In this document: positions 33,824 through 43,193 of the stretch, in pieces | How the letters are laid out: each line of letters begins with the position of its first letter | Numbering within the stretch: the first letter of the stretch is position 1 | Assembly (NCBI GenBank): GCA_004028795.1 | Contig: SAIW01000010.1 | Location: forward strand, 124,001 to 188,000 | Direction: 5' to 3' | DNA: 64,000 nt | Source: Chitinophagaceae bacterium | Lineage (GTDB): Bacteria; Bacteroidota; Bacteroidia; Chitinophagales; Chitinophagaceae | Notes under the pieces: generated by a model | What the model was told of the DNA's origin: nothing | The model's input: the letters and a program-made list of their open reading frames with translations, nothing else | Databases searched by the model: none | Translations under genes and position numbers: made by a program

Positions 33824-36796
33824 TTATAATGTGAAATTGATTCCGAAAGTAACTGTTCTCATGCTTGGATAAGGAACATATTCAATGGATCTTGATGGAT
33901 AATTGTTGTTACTTTTATCAACGTTAACTTCCGGATCAAACCCTGAGAACTTAGTTAACAATAACAAGTTAGTAGCACTTGCAAAAGCATTAAAGTTCTT
34001 AATGTATTTGCCAACGTTTCCAACTTTATAAACTAATGAAACGTTTCTGATTTTTAAGAAGTTACCGCTCTCTAAAAATCTGGTAGAAGCACCTACCGCA
34101 CTTGTTGGTTTTTCAGCAGAATTATACGCGTTTTTATCAATATTTCTTCCGTTAGCAATACCGGAAATATTCGTTACGCTCGTAGCCGTATTATTATAAA
34201 CTAAGTAACCACTGGCACCACCACCATTAACAGTTAATGTTAATTTCTTATAACTGATGGTAGTACTGATACCATAGTTGCTGCTAGGATTTGGATCTCC
34301 TGCAAAAGCCGGAGCAGCTCCAATAACCTGATTACCGCTACCATCAAAACCGCCGAATGATTTTAAATAATAAACGTTAATTGGTTGATTATTAGTAATA
34401 GCTTGTGCTAATGTTCCTGATACACCCTGACCATTAACTTGTCCTGTTTGGATTAAGATATCTTTTCCGTTTTGAGTGAAATTCTTCAACATGTTTTTGT
34501 TGTAAGAATAATTACCGGAGATATCCCAGGTTAAATCTTTCTTGCTGATTAAGTTTACACCTAAGGTTAACTCAAAACCTGAGTTCATTAAGTTAGCAGG
34601 TAAATTTAAGAAGTAGATTGAATTAGGAGCAGGTTGAATAGCTGTACTTTGGAAAAGGATATTAGTTGTATTCTTGCTATAAACATCAATGCTACCAAAT
34701 ACTTTTCCATTTTTTGATGTGAAATCTACACCAACATCATATGAACCGGTTTGTTCCCATTTTAAATCCGGGTTGGCAACATTAACTTGGCTTGCATTAT
34801 TATATGAACTAAATACAAATTGTTCTTGAGAAGCACCTGCAGGGAATTCTTGGTTACCCGTAATACCATAAGAAGCTCTTAAAGATAAATTTGAGAACAG
34901 TTTATTAGACTGCATAAATTTCTCGTTACTGATAGCCCATCTTGCAGCAATGGAAGGGAAATAACCATATTTATTGTTTTTTCCGAATTTGCTTGAACCG
35001 TCGGCACGAACAGTTGCAGTTAAATAATATCTGTCATCATAATTAAATTGTGCTCTTGCGAAATAAGATTGCAATTCAACTTTAGGATCTGCATAAGAAA
35101 AAGGTAATGCCTGAGATGTACCATTTGCCAACATATTTGTGTAAGGGATGGTAACATTGAATTGATCTAAATTGGTATTAAACCCTGTAGCAGAAAATGC
35201 ATTCGCTTTAAAATTAGATTTCCAGTACTCATAACCTGCTACCGCATCTAATTTAATTTTCTTAGTAAGGTTTGTTTTGTATGATAGCGTATGAGTAAAT
35301 GTTTCAGAAGTTAATTGCGTATTTAAAATAGCTCCCAAACCTTTACCTGAAATACTGTTAAAACCTTGTATAAATCCATATTGGTTTACAAACCTGTTAC
35401 CAACACTGTTATTTATAGCGTATAAAAACTTGTATTCCAAATTATCCAATATTTTGTAGCTGCCTCTTACATTACCTAATATAGAATTAACATAAGCTTT
35501 ATCATTAATAGCCGCCAATATAGCCATTGGATTACCGGAACCGTTTGTTGGATAAACAAAAGTGCCGTTAGCTGTTGTCATTGCTGTAGTAGGATTCCAT
35601 TGTAATGCAGAGCTGATAATATTACCTTCAGAACCTGCTAAATTTGAAACACCTACTAAACTTTCAGTAGTATGTCCGGCAATTAAGTTAAATCCTAATG
35701 TTAATCTTTTATCCATGAATTTAGTTTCACCACTAAATGTTCCAACATACTTATCTAAAGTTGAATTTTTGATGAAACCATTAGCAGATGAAGCTAAGAA
35801 TGATGCTCGGAACTTACCATTCTCTCCACCACCGCTTAATGCTAAGCTATAGTTTTGACTAAGGTTTGTATTTTTAATAGATTTAAAAGCATCTACATCA
35901 GAGCCGTTATCCTGTCCTGTAATTCCATATTTTTTTAATGCATCTCTGAATTCACCTGTTTTAAGAATGTTATATCTTTTAAGTAAACCTGCATTTGCAC
36001 CCCAACTTGATGAAAATTCAAGTTTAGCAGGACCGGAACTTCCGGTTTTTGTAGTAATAACAACAACTCCATTGGCACCGCGAGAACCGTAGATTGCTGC
36101 TGCTGAAGCATCTTTTAAGACATCGATGCTTTGAATATCGTTTGGATTGATAAATAATAAAGGATTAGCATCCGGTGAACCGTTAACTGCTCCACCTGAG
36201 AATACAGGGCGGGCAGATCTACCATCTAATGGTACTCCATCAATTACATATAATGGATTACCACCAGCTCTGATAGAGTTGTTACCACGAATTTTTACAG
36301 TTGTTGCAGCACCAGGTTGACCATTTTGGCTGGTTACTTCTAAGCCCGCAACTTTATTTTGTAATAATTGGTCTGGAGCGGTGATAACACCCTGATTGAA
36401 GTCTTTGGCCTGAAGCGATACAACAGAACCAGTTAAATCTTTTTTACGAGAACCACCATAACCAATTTGAACAACCACATCCGTTAAGTTTTCAATTGAT
36501 TGGGTTAATGAAACAGAGATGTTATCGCTTATGGCAACATCTTGTGCAACATAACCTGTAAACGAAATTGTTAAGGTTTTTGCTGTTGCAGGAACTGATA
36601 ATTTAAAACTACCATCGGCACCGGTTTGAGTACCTGTTTTAGTTCCTTTAGCTACAACTGAAGCTCCGGCAATAGGTGAGCCATCTTTGGCATCTGTAAC
36701 TTTACCGGAAACTGTTTTGTTTTGGGCCATAACCCAAGACGAGAGAAACACGAGACACATAATTAACATGCCTCGCAATGAGGTGTTTACATTCAT
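33824..36796 (-). CDS. SusC/RagA family TonB-linked outer-membrane transporter
   Basis: The protein has about 990 residues from the ATG at 36796 (a TTG at 36802 adds two residues). After the signal peptide (ending VMAQ) comes a carboxypeptidase-regulatory-like domain (VSGKVTDAKDGSPIAGASVV), then the SusC signature IGYGGSRKKDLTGSVVSL. The plug follows (LQNKVAGLEVTSQ ... VKIRGNNSIRAGGNPLYVIDGVP ... LKDASAAAIYGSRGANGVVVITTK), and then a large barrel. It imports oligosaccharides with SusD. It is divergent from a LacI gene across a 203-base region that holds the CAAACGTTTG palindrome, so LacI control is likely. Confidence 0.95.
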   Translation of the reverse strand: MNVNTSLRGMLIMCLVFLSSWVMAQNKTVSGKVTDAKDGSPIAGASVVAKGTKTGTQTGADGSFKLSVPATAKTLTISFTGYVAQDVAISDNISVSLTQSIENLTDVVVQIGYGGSRKKDLTGSVVSLQAKDFNQGVITAPDQLLQNKVAGLEVTSQNGQPGAATTVKIRGNNSIRAGGNPLYVIDGVPLDGRSARPVFSGGAVNGSPDANPLLFINPNDIQSIDVLKDASAAAIYGSRGANGVVVITTKTGSSGPAKLEFSSSWGANAGLLKRYNILKTGEFRDALKKYGITGQDNGSDVDAFKSIKNTNLSQNYSLALSGGGENGKFRASFLASSANGFIKNSTLDKYVGTFSGETKFMDKRLTLGFNLIAGHTTESLVGVSNLAGSEGNIISSALQWNPTTAMTTANGTFVYPTNGSGNPMAILAAINDKAYVNSILGNVRGSYKILDNLEYKFLYAINNSVGNRFVNQYGFIQGFNSISGKGLGAILNTQLTSETFTHTLSYKTNLTKKIKLDAVAGYEYWKSNFKANAFSATGFNTNLDQFNVTIPYTNMLANGTSQALPFSYADPKVELQSYFARAQFNYDDRYYLTATVRADGSSKFGKNNKYGYFPSIAARWAISNEKFMQSNKLFSNLSLRASYGITGNQEFPAGASQEQFVFSSYNNASQVNVANPDLKWEQTGSYDVGVDFTSKNGKVFGSIDVYSKNTTNILFQSTAIQPAPNSIYFLNLPANLMNSGFELTLGVNLISKKDLTWDISGNYSYNKNMLKNFTQNGKDILIQTGQVNGQGVSGTLAQAITNNQPINVYYLKSFGGFDGSGNQVIGAAPAFAGDPNPSSNYGISTTISYKKLTLTVNGGGASGYLVYNNTATSVTNISGIANGRNIDKNAYNSAEKPTSAVGASTRFLESGNFLKIRNVSLVYKVGNVGKYIKNFNAFASATNLLLLTKFSGFDPEVNVDKSNNNYPSRSIEYVPYPSMRTVTFGINFTL

Positions 36797-36945
36797 AGAC
36801 AAGCATTTAGTTTATTTTTATCGTGTTTTTCTTACACAAACTTTTTCGGTCAAAAAAAAATTGTTAAAGTTGTACCACGATTTGAATAATTAAAATTATT
36901 ATGCTGAACGTTCATCTAAAAATTAATTTCACCCTAAAAAAATCT

Positions 36946-36955
36946 CAAACGTTTG
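36946..36955. promoter_or_regulatory. LacI-type operator palindrome between susC and lacI
   Basis: CAAACGTTTG is a perfect 10-base palindrome with the central CG typical of LacI-family operators. It lies just upstream of the predicted lacI promoter (TTTG at 36964) and in the susC upstream region. The same 10 bases occur at 58254-58263. Confidence 0.7.
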
Positions 36956-36963
36956 CGAAAATG

Positions 36964-36995
36964 TTTGCAGTGGAAATTTTTAAAATATAACCTTG
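36964..36995 (+). promoter_or_regulatory. Predicted promoter of the first lacI gene
   Basis: TTTG (36964-36967), 20 bases, then TAACCTTG (36988-36995) matches TTTG-N-TAnnTTTG with one mismatch. The start point would fall at the ATG at 37000, suggesting a leaderless or nearly leaderless transcript. Confidence 0.5.
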
Positions 36996-36999
36996 CTAT

Positions 37000-37986
37000 A
37001 TGACCGGTACAACCCTGAAAGAAATCTCTAAAGCTCTTGGAATAAGCATTTCAACAGTTTCAAGAGCGTTGAAGAATCACCCGGATATTTCCTCAAGGAC
37101 TAAAACAAAAGTTGCTGAATTAGCTAATTTGCTTGATTATGAACCTAATGCAAATGCTATCGGACTACGAACAAATACGAATAAAGTATTCGGGCTATTA
37201 ATTCCCAGTATTTCAAATTCCTTTTACGATTCTTTTGTTGCAGCAGTAGAAGAAGAAAGCCGAAAGGTTGGCTACTCTATCATGATTTTACAATCTGGTG
37301 ATAACGCTGAAATTGAGGTTGAGAACTTAAAACTGTGCAGACAAAACAGAGTTTCAGGGGTTTTTGTATGCATAGCATCACAAACCCAGCACTACGAACC
37401 ATTCAATAAGATTAAAGAACAAAAAATTCCTTTAATTTTTTTTGATAAAGTGCCGGACAGCTATGAAGGAAATAAAGTGTGTTTAGCAGATAAAACCTCA
37501 GCCGTTCTTTCAGCAAATACAATCATCCAATCAGGTAAAAAAAGTGTTTTGGCTTTTTTTGGCAATGAAAAATTATCTATAACAGCTAAAAGAGTGGAGG
37601 CTTTTAAAGATTGTTTTAAAAATAAAAAAATAAAACTTGAAACTCAGTTTTGTAATTCAATGAATGAAGTTTATCCGCAAACACTTTCAGCACTGAATAA
37701 AAATCAAAAGCCTGATGCCATATTTTGCATGAGCGATGAAATTTTATGTGGTGTTATGAAAGCTGTTCTTCAATTGAAGTTAACTGTTGGAAAAGACGTT
37801 TCTGTAATTGCGATAAGTGACGGGTTCTTTCCTAAAATTTACGCTCCTGAAATTACTTATGTTGAAACAAGTGGTTATAAATTAGGCAAAGCAGCGTTTA
37901 CCAGAATGATGGAATGCATTAATGACAACTCTGAAATAAAAGAAATTATTATAGACTCTGTGCTTATACAAGGTGCATCTATTTAA
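37000..37986 (+). CDS. LacI family transcriptional regulator (next to susC)
   Basis: This 328-residue protein has an N-terminal LacI helix-turn-helix (TLKEISKALGISISTVSRALKNHPDIS, residues 4-30), a hinge helix (NANAIGLRTN) and a periplasmic-binding-protein-like effector domain (VFGLLIPSISNSFYDSFV onward). It should bind a sugar ligand and repress or activate nearby glycan genes. It is divergent from susC and has a CAAACGTTTG operator in front of its own promoter. The recognition helix differs from that of the second LacI (48410) by only one residue in SISTVSRALKNHPDI. The stop overlaps the convergent SRPBCC-type gene by four bases. Confidence 0.93.
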   Translation: MTGTTLKEISKALGISISTVSRALKNHPDISSRTKTKVAELANLLDYEPNANAIGLRTNTNKVFGLLIPSISNSFYDSFVAAVEEESRKVGYSIMILQSGDNAEIEVENLKLCRQNRVSGVFVCIASQTQHYEPFNKIKEQKIPLIFFDKVPDSYEGNKVCLADKTSAVLSANTIIQSGKKSVLAFFGNEKLSITAKRVEAFKDCFKNKKIKLETQFCNSMNEVYPQTLSALNKNQKPDAIFCMSDEILCGVMKAVLQLKLTVGKDVSVIAISDGFFPKIYAPEITYVETSGYKLGKAAFTRMMECINDNSEIKEIIIDSVLIQGASI

Positions 37987-38924
37987 TATACAGGTTTATA
38001 AATATCTGTTATCCATTTAGTGCTGTCTTTTTCTTTTTGCCTGTCGGTAATCATCATACAAAAATCTATTGCCATGGAGGTGTTGTGATTGTCATCAAAA
38101 AAGTATTGCAATTGTTTATTAGTAAAATCAATCTTCGTCTCATCTCCTACTGCTCTCGATACTAAAAAACTTCCCGGAACCATTCTTTTAAAATGATAGG
38201 TTGCATCACCGGCCATAACTTTTGAAACACCAATAGCAACCATTAGTTCATAAGAATTATTTCCTTGAGCAGTTATATGATAGATAGGGCTTCCGGCTTC
38301 TGTAACATTATTGGCAGTAATGTATTTGCGAAGTTCATTCACTATATCATTTACCTCATTTGAATGGGGTAAATAAGTATAATTTTTTTTAGTAGAGATA
38401 TACAATAACTGGTCAATTGATTGTCGTTGAATTTTTATTCCGTACACTTTTTGCGTATCACTGGCATATATGCTTAATGCATAATTTATTTGCTTCAAAT
38501 CTTTTTTCAAAGCATTCAAACTAAAATAGTTTAATGGCTTGCTTATTATATTTCCTTTCACCAAAACTGTATCATATTGCCATGCAAGCATTGTTGCATT
38601 ATTTCCTAAATCAAACAATAATAATTTAGCATCAATATTTGCATTTTTAGTTTTTACTTTAAAAAAATAAGCATTGTTTGCTGTTGCAGCAACTATATAA
38701 TTATTATTATTCAACTCATAAACACTATCGTTTAACACTTTACCGGGCCACCATTTTTTCCAGTTTTTTTTGTCACTTAAATTTCTTGTTAAACCAGTTT
38801 CATTGGCTGTTATTTTATCAACTCTTCCTATAACAATTTTTGAAGGAATAAAAACATAAAAACTAACAACTATAACAACTAATAAGATTAGCAACACAAC
38901 AATAATTCCCAACCATTTCTTCAT
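37983..38924 (-). CDS. Membrane-anchored SRPBCC/GyrI-like two-domain protein
   Basis: This 313-residue protein has one strong N-terminal membrane helix (about 5-28) and no signal cleavage site. The following part (IVIGRVDKITANETGLTRNLSDKKNWKKWWPG) has the W-rich layout of SRPBCC (polyketide cyclase-like) domains. The second half (VYGIKIQRQSIDQLLYISTKK ... GSPIYHIT) resembles GyrI-like effector-binding domains. Such proteins are common and uncharacterised in Bacteroidota. The reaction and ligand are unknown. The gene lies between LacI and the sugar porter but may be unrelated to them. Confidence 0.55.
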   Translation of the reverse strand: MKKWLGIIVVLLILLVVIVVSFYVFIPSKIVIGRVDKITANETGLTRNLSDKKNWKKWWPGKVLNDSVYELNNNNYIVAATANNAYFFKVKTKNANIDAKLLLFDLGNNATMLAWQYDTVLVKGNIISKPLNYFSLNALKKDLKQINYALSIYASDTQKVYGIKIQRQSIDQLLYISTKKNYTYLPHSNEVNDIVNELRKYITANNVTEAGSPIYHITAQGNNSYELMVAIGVSKVMAGDATYHFKRMVPGSFLVSRAVGDETKIDFTNKQLQYFFDDNHNTSMAIDFCMMITDRQKEKDSTKWITDIYKPVY

Positions 38925-38978
38925 ACAAATAATTTCTTAAAGATTTAAGTAATCAATACTGCAACATTAAGCAGAAAA

Positions 38979-40325
38979 TTAATGCAACAACTGAGATGAG
39001 ATATTTTCTAAGCTTTTGCCCTTTGTTTCAGGTACTTTAGTAACAATCCAAACTATTTGCAGCACCATCATTAAAGCGAAAAATAAAAATATAGGGTAAG
39101 GATTTTTTCCAAATATGCCTTTTTCTTTATCCAGAAACAATGGCGTTATTAAGGTAATAATTGCTGCAAAAATCCAATGCACACTGCTGCCTAAAGCTTG
39201 CCCTGTAGCTCTTATTTTGTTAGGAAAAACTTCTGATATAAATACCCATATTACCGCACCCTGTCCAATGGCATGTGCAGCTATAAAACCCATTAATGAG
39301 CTTAATAAAAAAGTATTGTTTAATGTAAACTTAAATGAAGCAGCAACACAACACAAACTGATTATGTAGCCAATAGAACCAATTATTAATAAAGTTTTTC
39401 TACCTGCTTTATCAATAAAATATAATCCGATAAATGTGAAGATTAAATTAACACCGCCAATAGCTATTGAATTAAATAAAGAATCTTTAGAACCAATGCC
39501 TGCACTTTCTAAAATTTCCGGTGCGTAGTATAAAATAAAATTAATGCCCGATAGTTGATTAAAAAATGCAACCATAAATGCCAGCCAAACCATTTTGATG
39601 TATTTTCTGGAAAATAAATTTTCACCTTTTATTGAAATATTTTCTTTTTCAAACAATTCTATTTTATCAATCTCAGCTTGTGTATCAGATACACCGATTT
39701 TTATAAAATTAAGCTTGGCTTTTAAATAATCTTTTTCCCGTAACACAAGCCAGCGTGGGCTTTCAGGCAAAATAAAAACCAAAGAGCTATACAATATTGA
39801 TGGAATTGCTAAAACGCCCAACATCCAACGCCAATCATTTTTTCCATCAAATCCCTTTAAAAAATAATTAGAAATAAAGGCAATTAAAATACCGAATACA
39901 ATATTAAATTGATACATACCCACTAATCTTCCTCTGGTTTGTGAAGTTGATATTTCTGAAATATATGTTGGTACTGTAACAGATGATATACCAATGCCTA
40001 ATCCACCAATAAATCTAAAAAAAGAAAATGTGTAAGGGTCTTGAGCCAATGCACTGCCTATAGCTGAAATGAAAAATAATATGCCAACAGTTAATAAAAC
40101 TTTTTTTCTACCAAAAACTTCTGTTGGTATTCCGCCTAATAAGGCTCCAACAACAGTTCCCCATAAAGCCATGCTCATTATAAAAAATCCATGAAAGCCC
40201 GGAGATGTGTGCCACAATTGTTTTATGGGAAGATTAGCACCTGAAATAACAACCGTATCAAAGCCAAAAATAAATCCTGCTAAAGCAGCAACAATTGAGT
40301 AAATAAAAAGTCTTCCTTTTTGCAT
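38979..40325 (-). CDS. Sugar-porter (SP) family MFS transporter
   Basis: This 448-residue protein has 12 membrane helices. SP-family signatures are intact: GFDTVVISGA in helix 1, GGIPTEVFGRKK (loop 2-3), RFIGGLGIGISSVTVPTYISEIS, PESPRWLV after helix 6, the QLSGINFILYYAPEI motif in helix 7, and VPETKGKSLE at the C-terminus. It should be a proton-coupled monosaccharide or disaccharide importer of the inner membrane. It is divergent from the GH65 gene, so it may import the glucose released in the periplasm. Confidence 0.93.
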   Translation of the reverse strand: MQKGRLFIYSIVAALAGFIFGFDTVVISGANLPIKQLWHTSPGFHGFFIMSMALWGTVVGALLGGIPTEVFGRKKVLLTVGILFFISAIGSALAQDPYTFSFFRFIGGLGIGISSVTVPTYISEISTSQTRGRLVGMYQFNIVFGILIAFISNYFLKGFDGKNDWRWMLGVLAIPSILYSSLVFILPESPRWLVLREKDYLKAKLNFIKIGVSDTQAEIDKIELFEKENISIKGENLFSRKYIKMVWLAFMVAFFNQLSGINFILYYAPEILESAGIGSKDSLFNSIAIGGVNLIFTFIGLYFIDKAGRKTLLIIGSIGYIISLCCVAASFKFTLNNTFLLSSLMGFIAAHAIGQGAVIWVFISEVFPNKIRATGQALGSSVHWIFAAIITLITPLFLDKEKGIFGKNPYPIFLFFALMMVLQIVWIVTKVPETKGKSLENISSQLLH

Positions 40326-40444
40326 TGCAATCGTTTTGGATTAACTAAAGAACAACTTTTTTCAATTACTTGTTAATAATAAAAATTGCAAAGGATTGCG
40401 GTGAGAAATTTTATCTGTTACGCAACAGCAATATTATTTCACAA

Positions 40445-40452
40445 TACATTTG
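40445..40452 (+). promoter_or_regulatory. -7 box of the GH65 gene
   Basis: TACATTTG matches TAnnTTTG and lies 19 bases before the ATG at 40472. I see no exact TTTG at the -33 distance. Confidence 0.45.
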
Positions 40453-40471
40453 AAATAATTAATGCTTGTTT

Positions 40472-42502
40472 ATGAAGAAAAATTTGTTTACAATTTTCGC
40501 TGCAATCCAATGTTTATCAGCATTTACACAAGATGCCTGGAAGATTAAAGCTGAAAAAATTAATCCATCAGATTATTACGGTATTACTGTTGCCAATGGC
40601 ATGATTGGTATTGTGTCTTCTCCCGAGCCGTTCAAAGTAAAAGATGTTGTATTAGCCGGTGCTTATGATTTGTACGGAAGAGGCAGAGTGAGTAATTTTT
40701 TGAGGAGTTTTAACTTATTGAACGGATATATTGAGATTGATGGAAAAAGAATAGATGCTAACAGCGTAACTAACCTGCAACAACAGTTAGACATGCAACA
40801 CGCAAGTTTTACGGCATCGTTTGATTATGCTGATAAAGCAACCGTTACTTACACCTATTACTCATTACGCCAATTGCCTTTTACTGTTTTAATGGACGTT
40901 AGCATAAAAGCAAAAAAAGATATTGCTGTTACAGCAGCAAGTGTTATGGAAGCCCCTGATGCATTGAAAGATGTGCAGAATTATTACAATGAAATTGATA
41001 GACCTCATGTTGTGATAAGCTTACTTACTTCTTCAGCAAAAAGCCCCACAGGTAAATTATTAATGTGTGCTTCCAATACATTTTTATTTAATGAGCAGCA
41101 TGGCTTGGAGCCAAAAGTTATTCATGAAATGTGGGATAACAATATGCATTTAATGAAGTTTTCTAAAAAGCTGAAAAGCGGAGAAGCTTACCAATACAGC
41201 ATTGCAGGCTCATCAATTACTTCTGCACATCATGATGACCCATTAAATGAAGTAGAACGTATGACCATTTTTGCAAAGCTGGAAGGAAGAAACAGATTAA
41301 TTCAATTTCATAACAAAGCATGGGATGAACTTTGGAAAAGTGATATACAAATTGAAGGGGATGCTCAATCGCAGCAAGACATACACAGCATGTTGTACCA
41401 TCTGTATTCGTTTGTAAGAGAAGGTACCGCATTATCTCCTTCACCAATGGGATTATCTGGCTTAGGTTATAATGGTCATGTTTTTTGGGATGCAGAATTA
41501 TGGATGTATCCTGCAATATTGGTATTACACCCGGAAATGGCGAAGAGCATGATTGAATACAGGTATGAAAGATTAGAAGCTGCTAAACGTAATGCATTCA
41601 ATCATGGTTATAAAGGTGCTATGTTTCCTTGGGAAAGTGCTGCAAGCGGTGTTGAAGAAACACCTGTTTGGGCATTAAGCGGGCCTTTTGAACATCATAT
41701 AACAGCCTGTGTTGGTATTGCAGCATGGAATTATTACTGCGTAACACAAGACAAAGCCTGGCTGAAAGAAAAAGGTTGGCCTTTATTAAAAGAAACGGCA
41801 GATTTCTGGGCAAGCAGAGTTGAAAGAAACGGAGATGAAAAATATGAAATAAAGAATGTTGTTGCTGCAGATGAATGGGCTGAAAACGTTGATAATAACG
41901 CATGGACAAATGCCGCAGCCAAAGCTGTTTTGCAATATGCCAACAAAGCAGCAGCAATATTAAGTCTTCCAATAAATAACGATTGGTCTTTGGTTGAAAA
42001 GAACATTCCGATATTAAAAATGGATAATGGTGTAACACAGGAACACGCTTCTTATAAAGGTGAAGGAATTAAACAGGCAGATGTAAACTTGTTAGCTTAC
42101 CCGCTAAAAGAAATTACAGATACCAAACAAATTCAAAAAGATTTAGCATATTATGAACAACGTGTTCCCGATGAAGGAACACCTGCCATGACGCAAGCTA
42201 TCTTTACATTGTTGTATGCGAGATTAGGTAATGCAGAAAGGGCTTGGCATTGGTTTAAAGATGCTTATATACCTAACCAAAAAAATCCATTCAATGTTAT
42301 TGCAGAAACCAAAGGCGGCACAAATCCATATTTTGCGACGGGTGCGGGTGGCATTATTCAAAGTGTATTAATGGGTTTTGGTGGATTGGATATTACTGAT
42401 AAAGGCATTGTTCAAATAAAATCTGTTCTCCCCTTTGCATGGAAAAAATTGACGATTACTGGAGTTGGAATCAATCAGAAAACGTTTGCAGTTGAAAAAT
42501 AA
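40472..42502 (+). CDS. Secreted glycoside hydrolase family 65 (possible kojibiose hydrolase)
   Basis: The protein has 676 residues from the ATG at 40472 (a TTG at 40466 adds two). It has a signal peptide ending near SAFTQ. The (alpha/alpha)6-barrel holds GHVFWDAELWMYP, the substrate loop PWESAASGVEETP, and AADEWAENVDNNAWTN. There the general acid is Glu468, close to Glu472 of the Flavobacterium johnsoniae kojibiose hydrolase FjGH65A. Most GH65 enzymes are cytosolic phosphorylases; a signal peptide fits a hydrolase acting in the periplasm. A trehalose or kojibiose substrate is likely but unproven. It is divergent from the SP-family porter. Confidence 0.85.
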   Translation: MKKNLFTIFAAIQCLSAFTQDAWKIKAEKINPSDYYGITVANGMIGIVSSPEPFKVKDVVLAGAYDLYGRGRVSNFLRSFNLLNGYIEIDGKRIDANSVTNLQQQLDMQHASFTASFDYADKATVTYTYYSLRQLPFTVLMDVSIKAKKDIAVTAASVMEAPDALKDVQNYYNEIDRPHVVISLLTSSAKSPTGKLLMCASNTFLFNEQHGLEPKVIHEMWDNNMHLMKFSKKLKSGEAYQYSIAGSSITSAHHDDPLNEVERMTIFAKLEGRNRLIQFHNKAWDELWKSDIQIEGDAQSQQDIHSMLYHLYSFVREGTALSPSPMGLSGLGYNGHVFWDAELWMYPAILVLHPEMAKSMIEYRYERLEAAKRNAFNHGYKGAMFPWESAASGVEETPVWALSGPFEHHITACVGIAAWNYYCVTQDKAWLKEKGWPLLKETADFWASRVERNGDEKYEIKNVVAADEWAENVDNNAWTNAAAKAVLQYANKAAAILSLPINNDWSLVEKNIPILKMDNGVTQEHASYKGEGIKQADVNLLAYPLKEITDTKQIQKDLAYYEQRVPDEGTPAMTQAIFTLLYARLGNAERAWHWFKDAYIPNQKNPFNVIAETKGGTNPYFATGAGGIIQSVLMGFGGLDITDKGIVQIKSVLPFAWKKLTITGVGINQKTFAVEK

Positions 42503-42568
42503 ATGCTCATTTTAAAAAGACAACTGCTTTTGGAATAACAAAACTTATAATTTTATTTCTCTAACTGT

Positions 42569-43135
42569 TTGAAAAAGATTGCAGCCATATTATTACTTGC
42601 TGTCCTGATGTTTAATTGGATAGGTTACCGTTTCATTTATAATTATTTTGAACGTCAATCGGTTGCTGTATTACAATCAATGGTTGATGATGATTTGTAT
42701 AATGAAAATGCACTTATCACTTTCAAGGTTCCTTTAAGTATGCCTTACGGACCAAATTCTGATAAGTTTGAAAAAGTAAGAGGGCAAATTGAAGTAAACG
42801 GTATAAGCTATCAATACGTTAAACGCAGATTTTACAAAGATTCATTAGAGGTATTTTGCATTCCCAATACAGATAAAGCAGGGATTAATAATGCAAGGGA
42901 TGAATTTTTTAAGTTAGCTAACGACTTCAATAATTTTAATGCAGATAAAAAATCAAACTCACATCACAATAGTAAATTAACCAAACTTTCTGTTGATGAC
43001 TTTACGAATAATAACAGTTTTCTTTCAGCAGAAAATAAACTTATAGCATTTAGTATAGACAAGCAAACACCCAACACTACTTTTCTAAGCAGTGATTACA
43101 GAACACGAATAGAGCAACCGCCGCAACTTGTATAA
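42569..43135 (+). CDS. Uncharacterised membrane-anchored protein
   Basis: This 188-residue protein is read from a TTG start (MKKIAAILLLAVLMFNWIGYRF); the next ATG (42608) would cut the hydrophobic segment, so TTG is preferred. It has one N-terminal helix or signal and then a beta-rich region (ALITFKVPLSMPYGPNSDKFEKVRGQIEVNGISYQYVKRRFYKDSLEVFCIPN). The tail is polar with no cysteines beyond Cys in VFCIPN. I do not recognise the family. It precedes the first haloperoxidase gene by 58 bases and may share its transcript. Confidence 0.7.
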   Translation: MKKIAAILLLAVLMFNWIGYRFIYNYFERQSVAVLQSMVDDDLYNENALITFKVPLSMPYGPNSDKFEKVRGQIEVNGISYQYVKRRFYKDSLEVFCIPNTDKAGINNARDEFFKLANDFNNFNADKKSNSHHNSKLTKLSVDDFTNNNSFLSAENKLIAFSIDKQTPNTTFLSSDYRTRIEQPPQLV

Positions 43136-43193
43136 TCTCATACACGAGCATTCTTCTGTTTTTAATATCAAATTCGTTTGCTAATTCAATTAC

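Noticed and set aside
40324-40335. Degenerate LacI-like site GCAATCGTTTTG in the divergent MFS/GH65 region
   Set aside because: It matches CAAACGTTTG only partly, is not palindromic, and overlaps the MFS start codon; too weak to call.
42478-42490. AAACGTTTGCAG resembling the LacI palindrome
   Set aside because: It lies inside the GH65 coding region near its end and lacks the first C of the palindrome.
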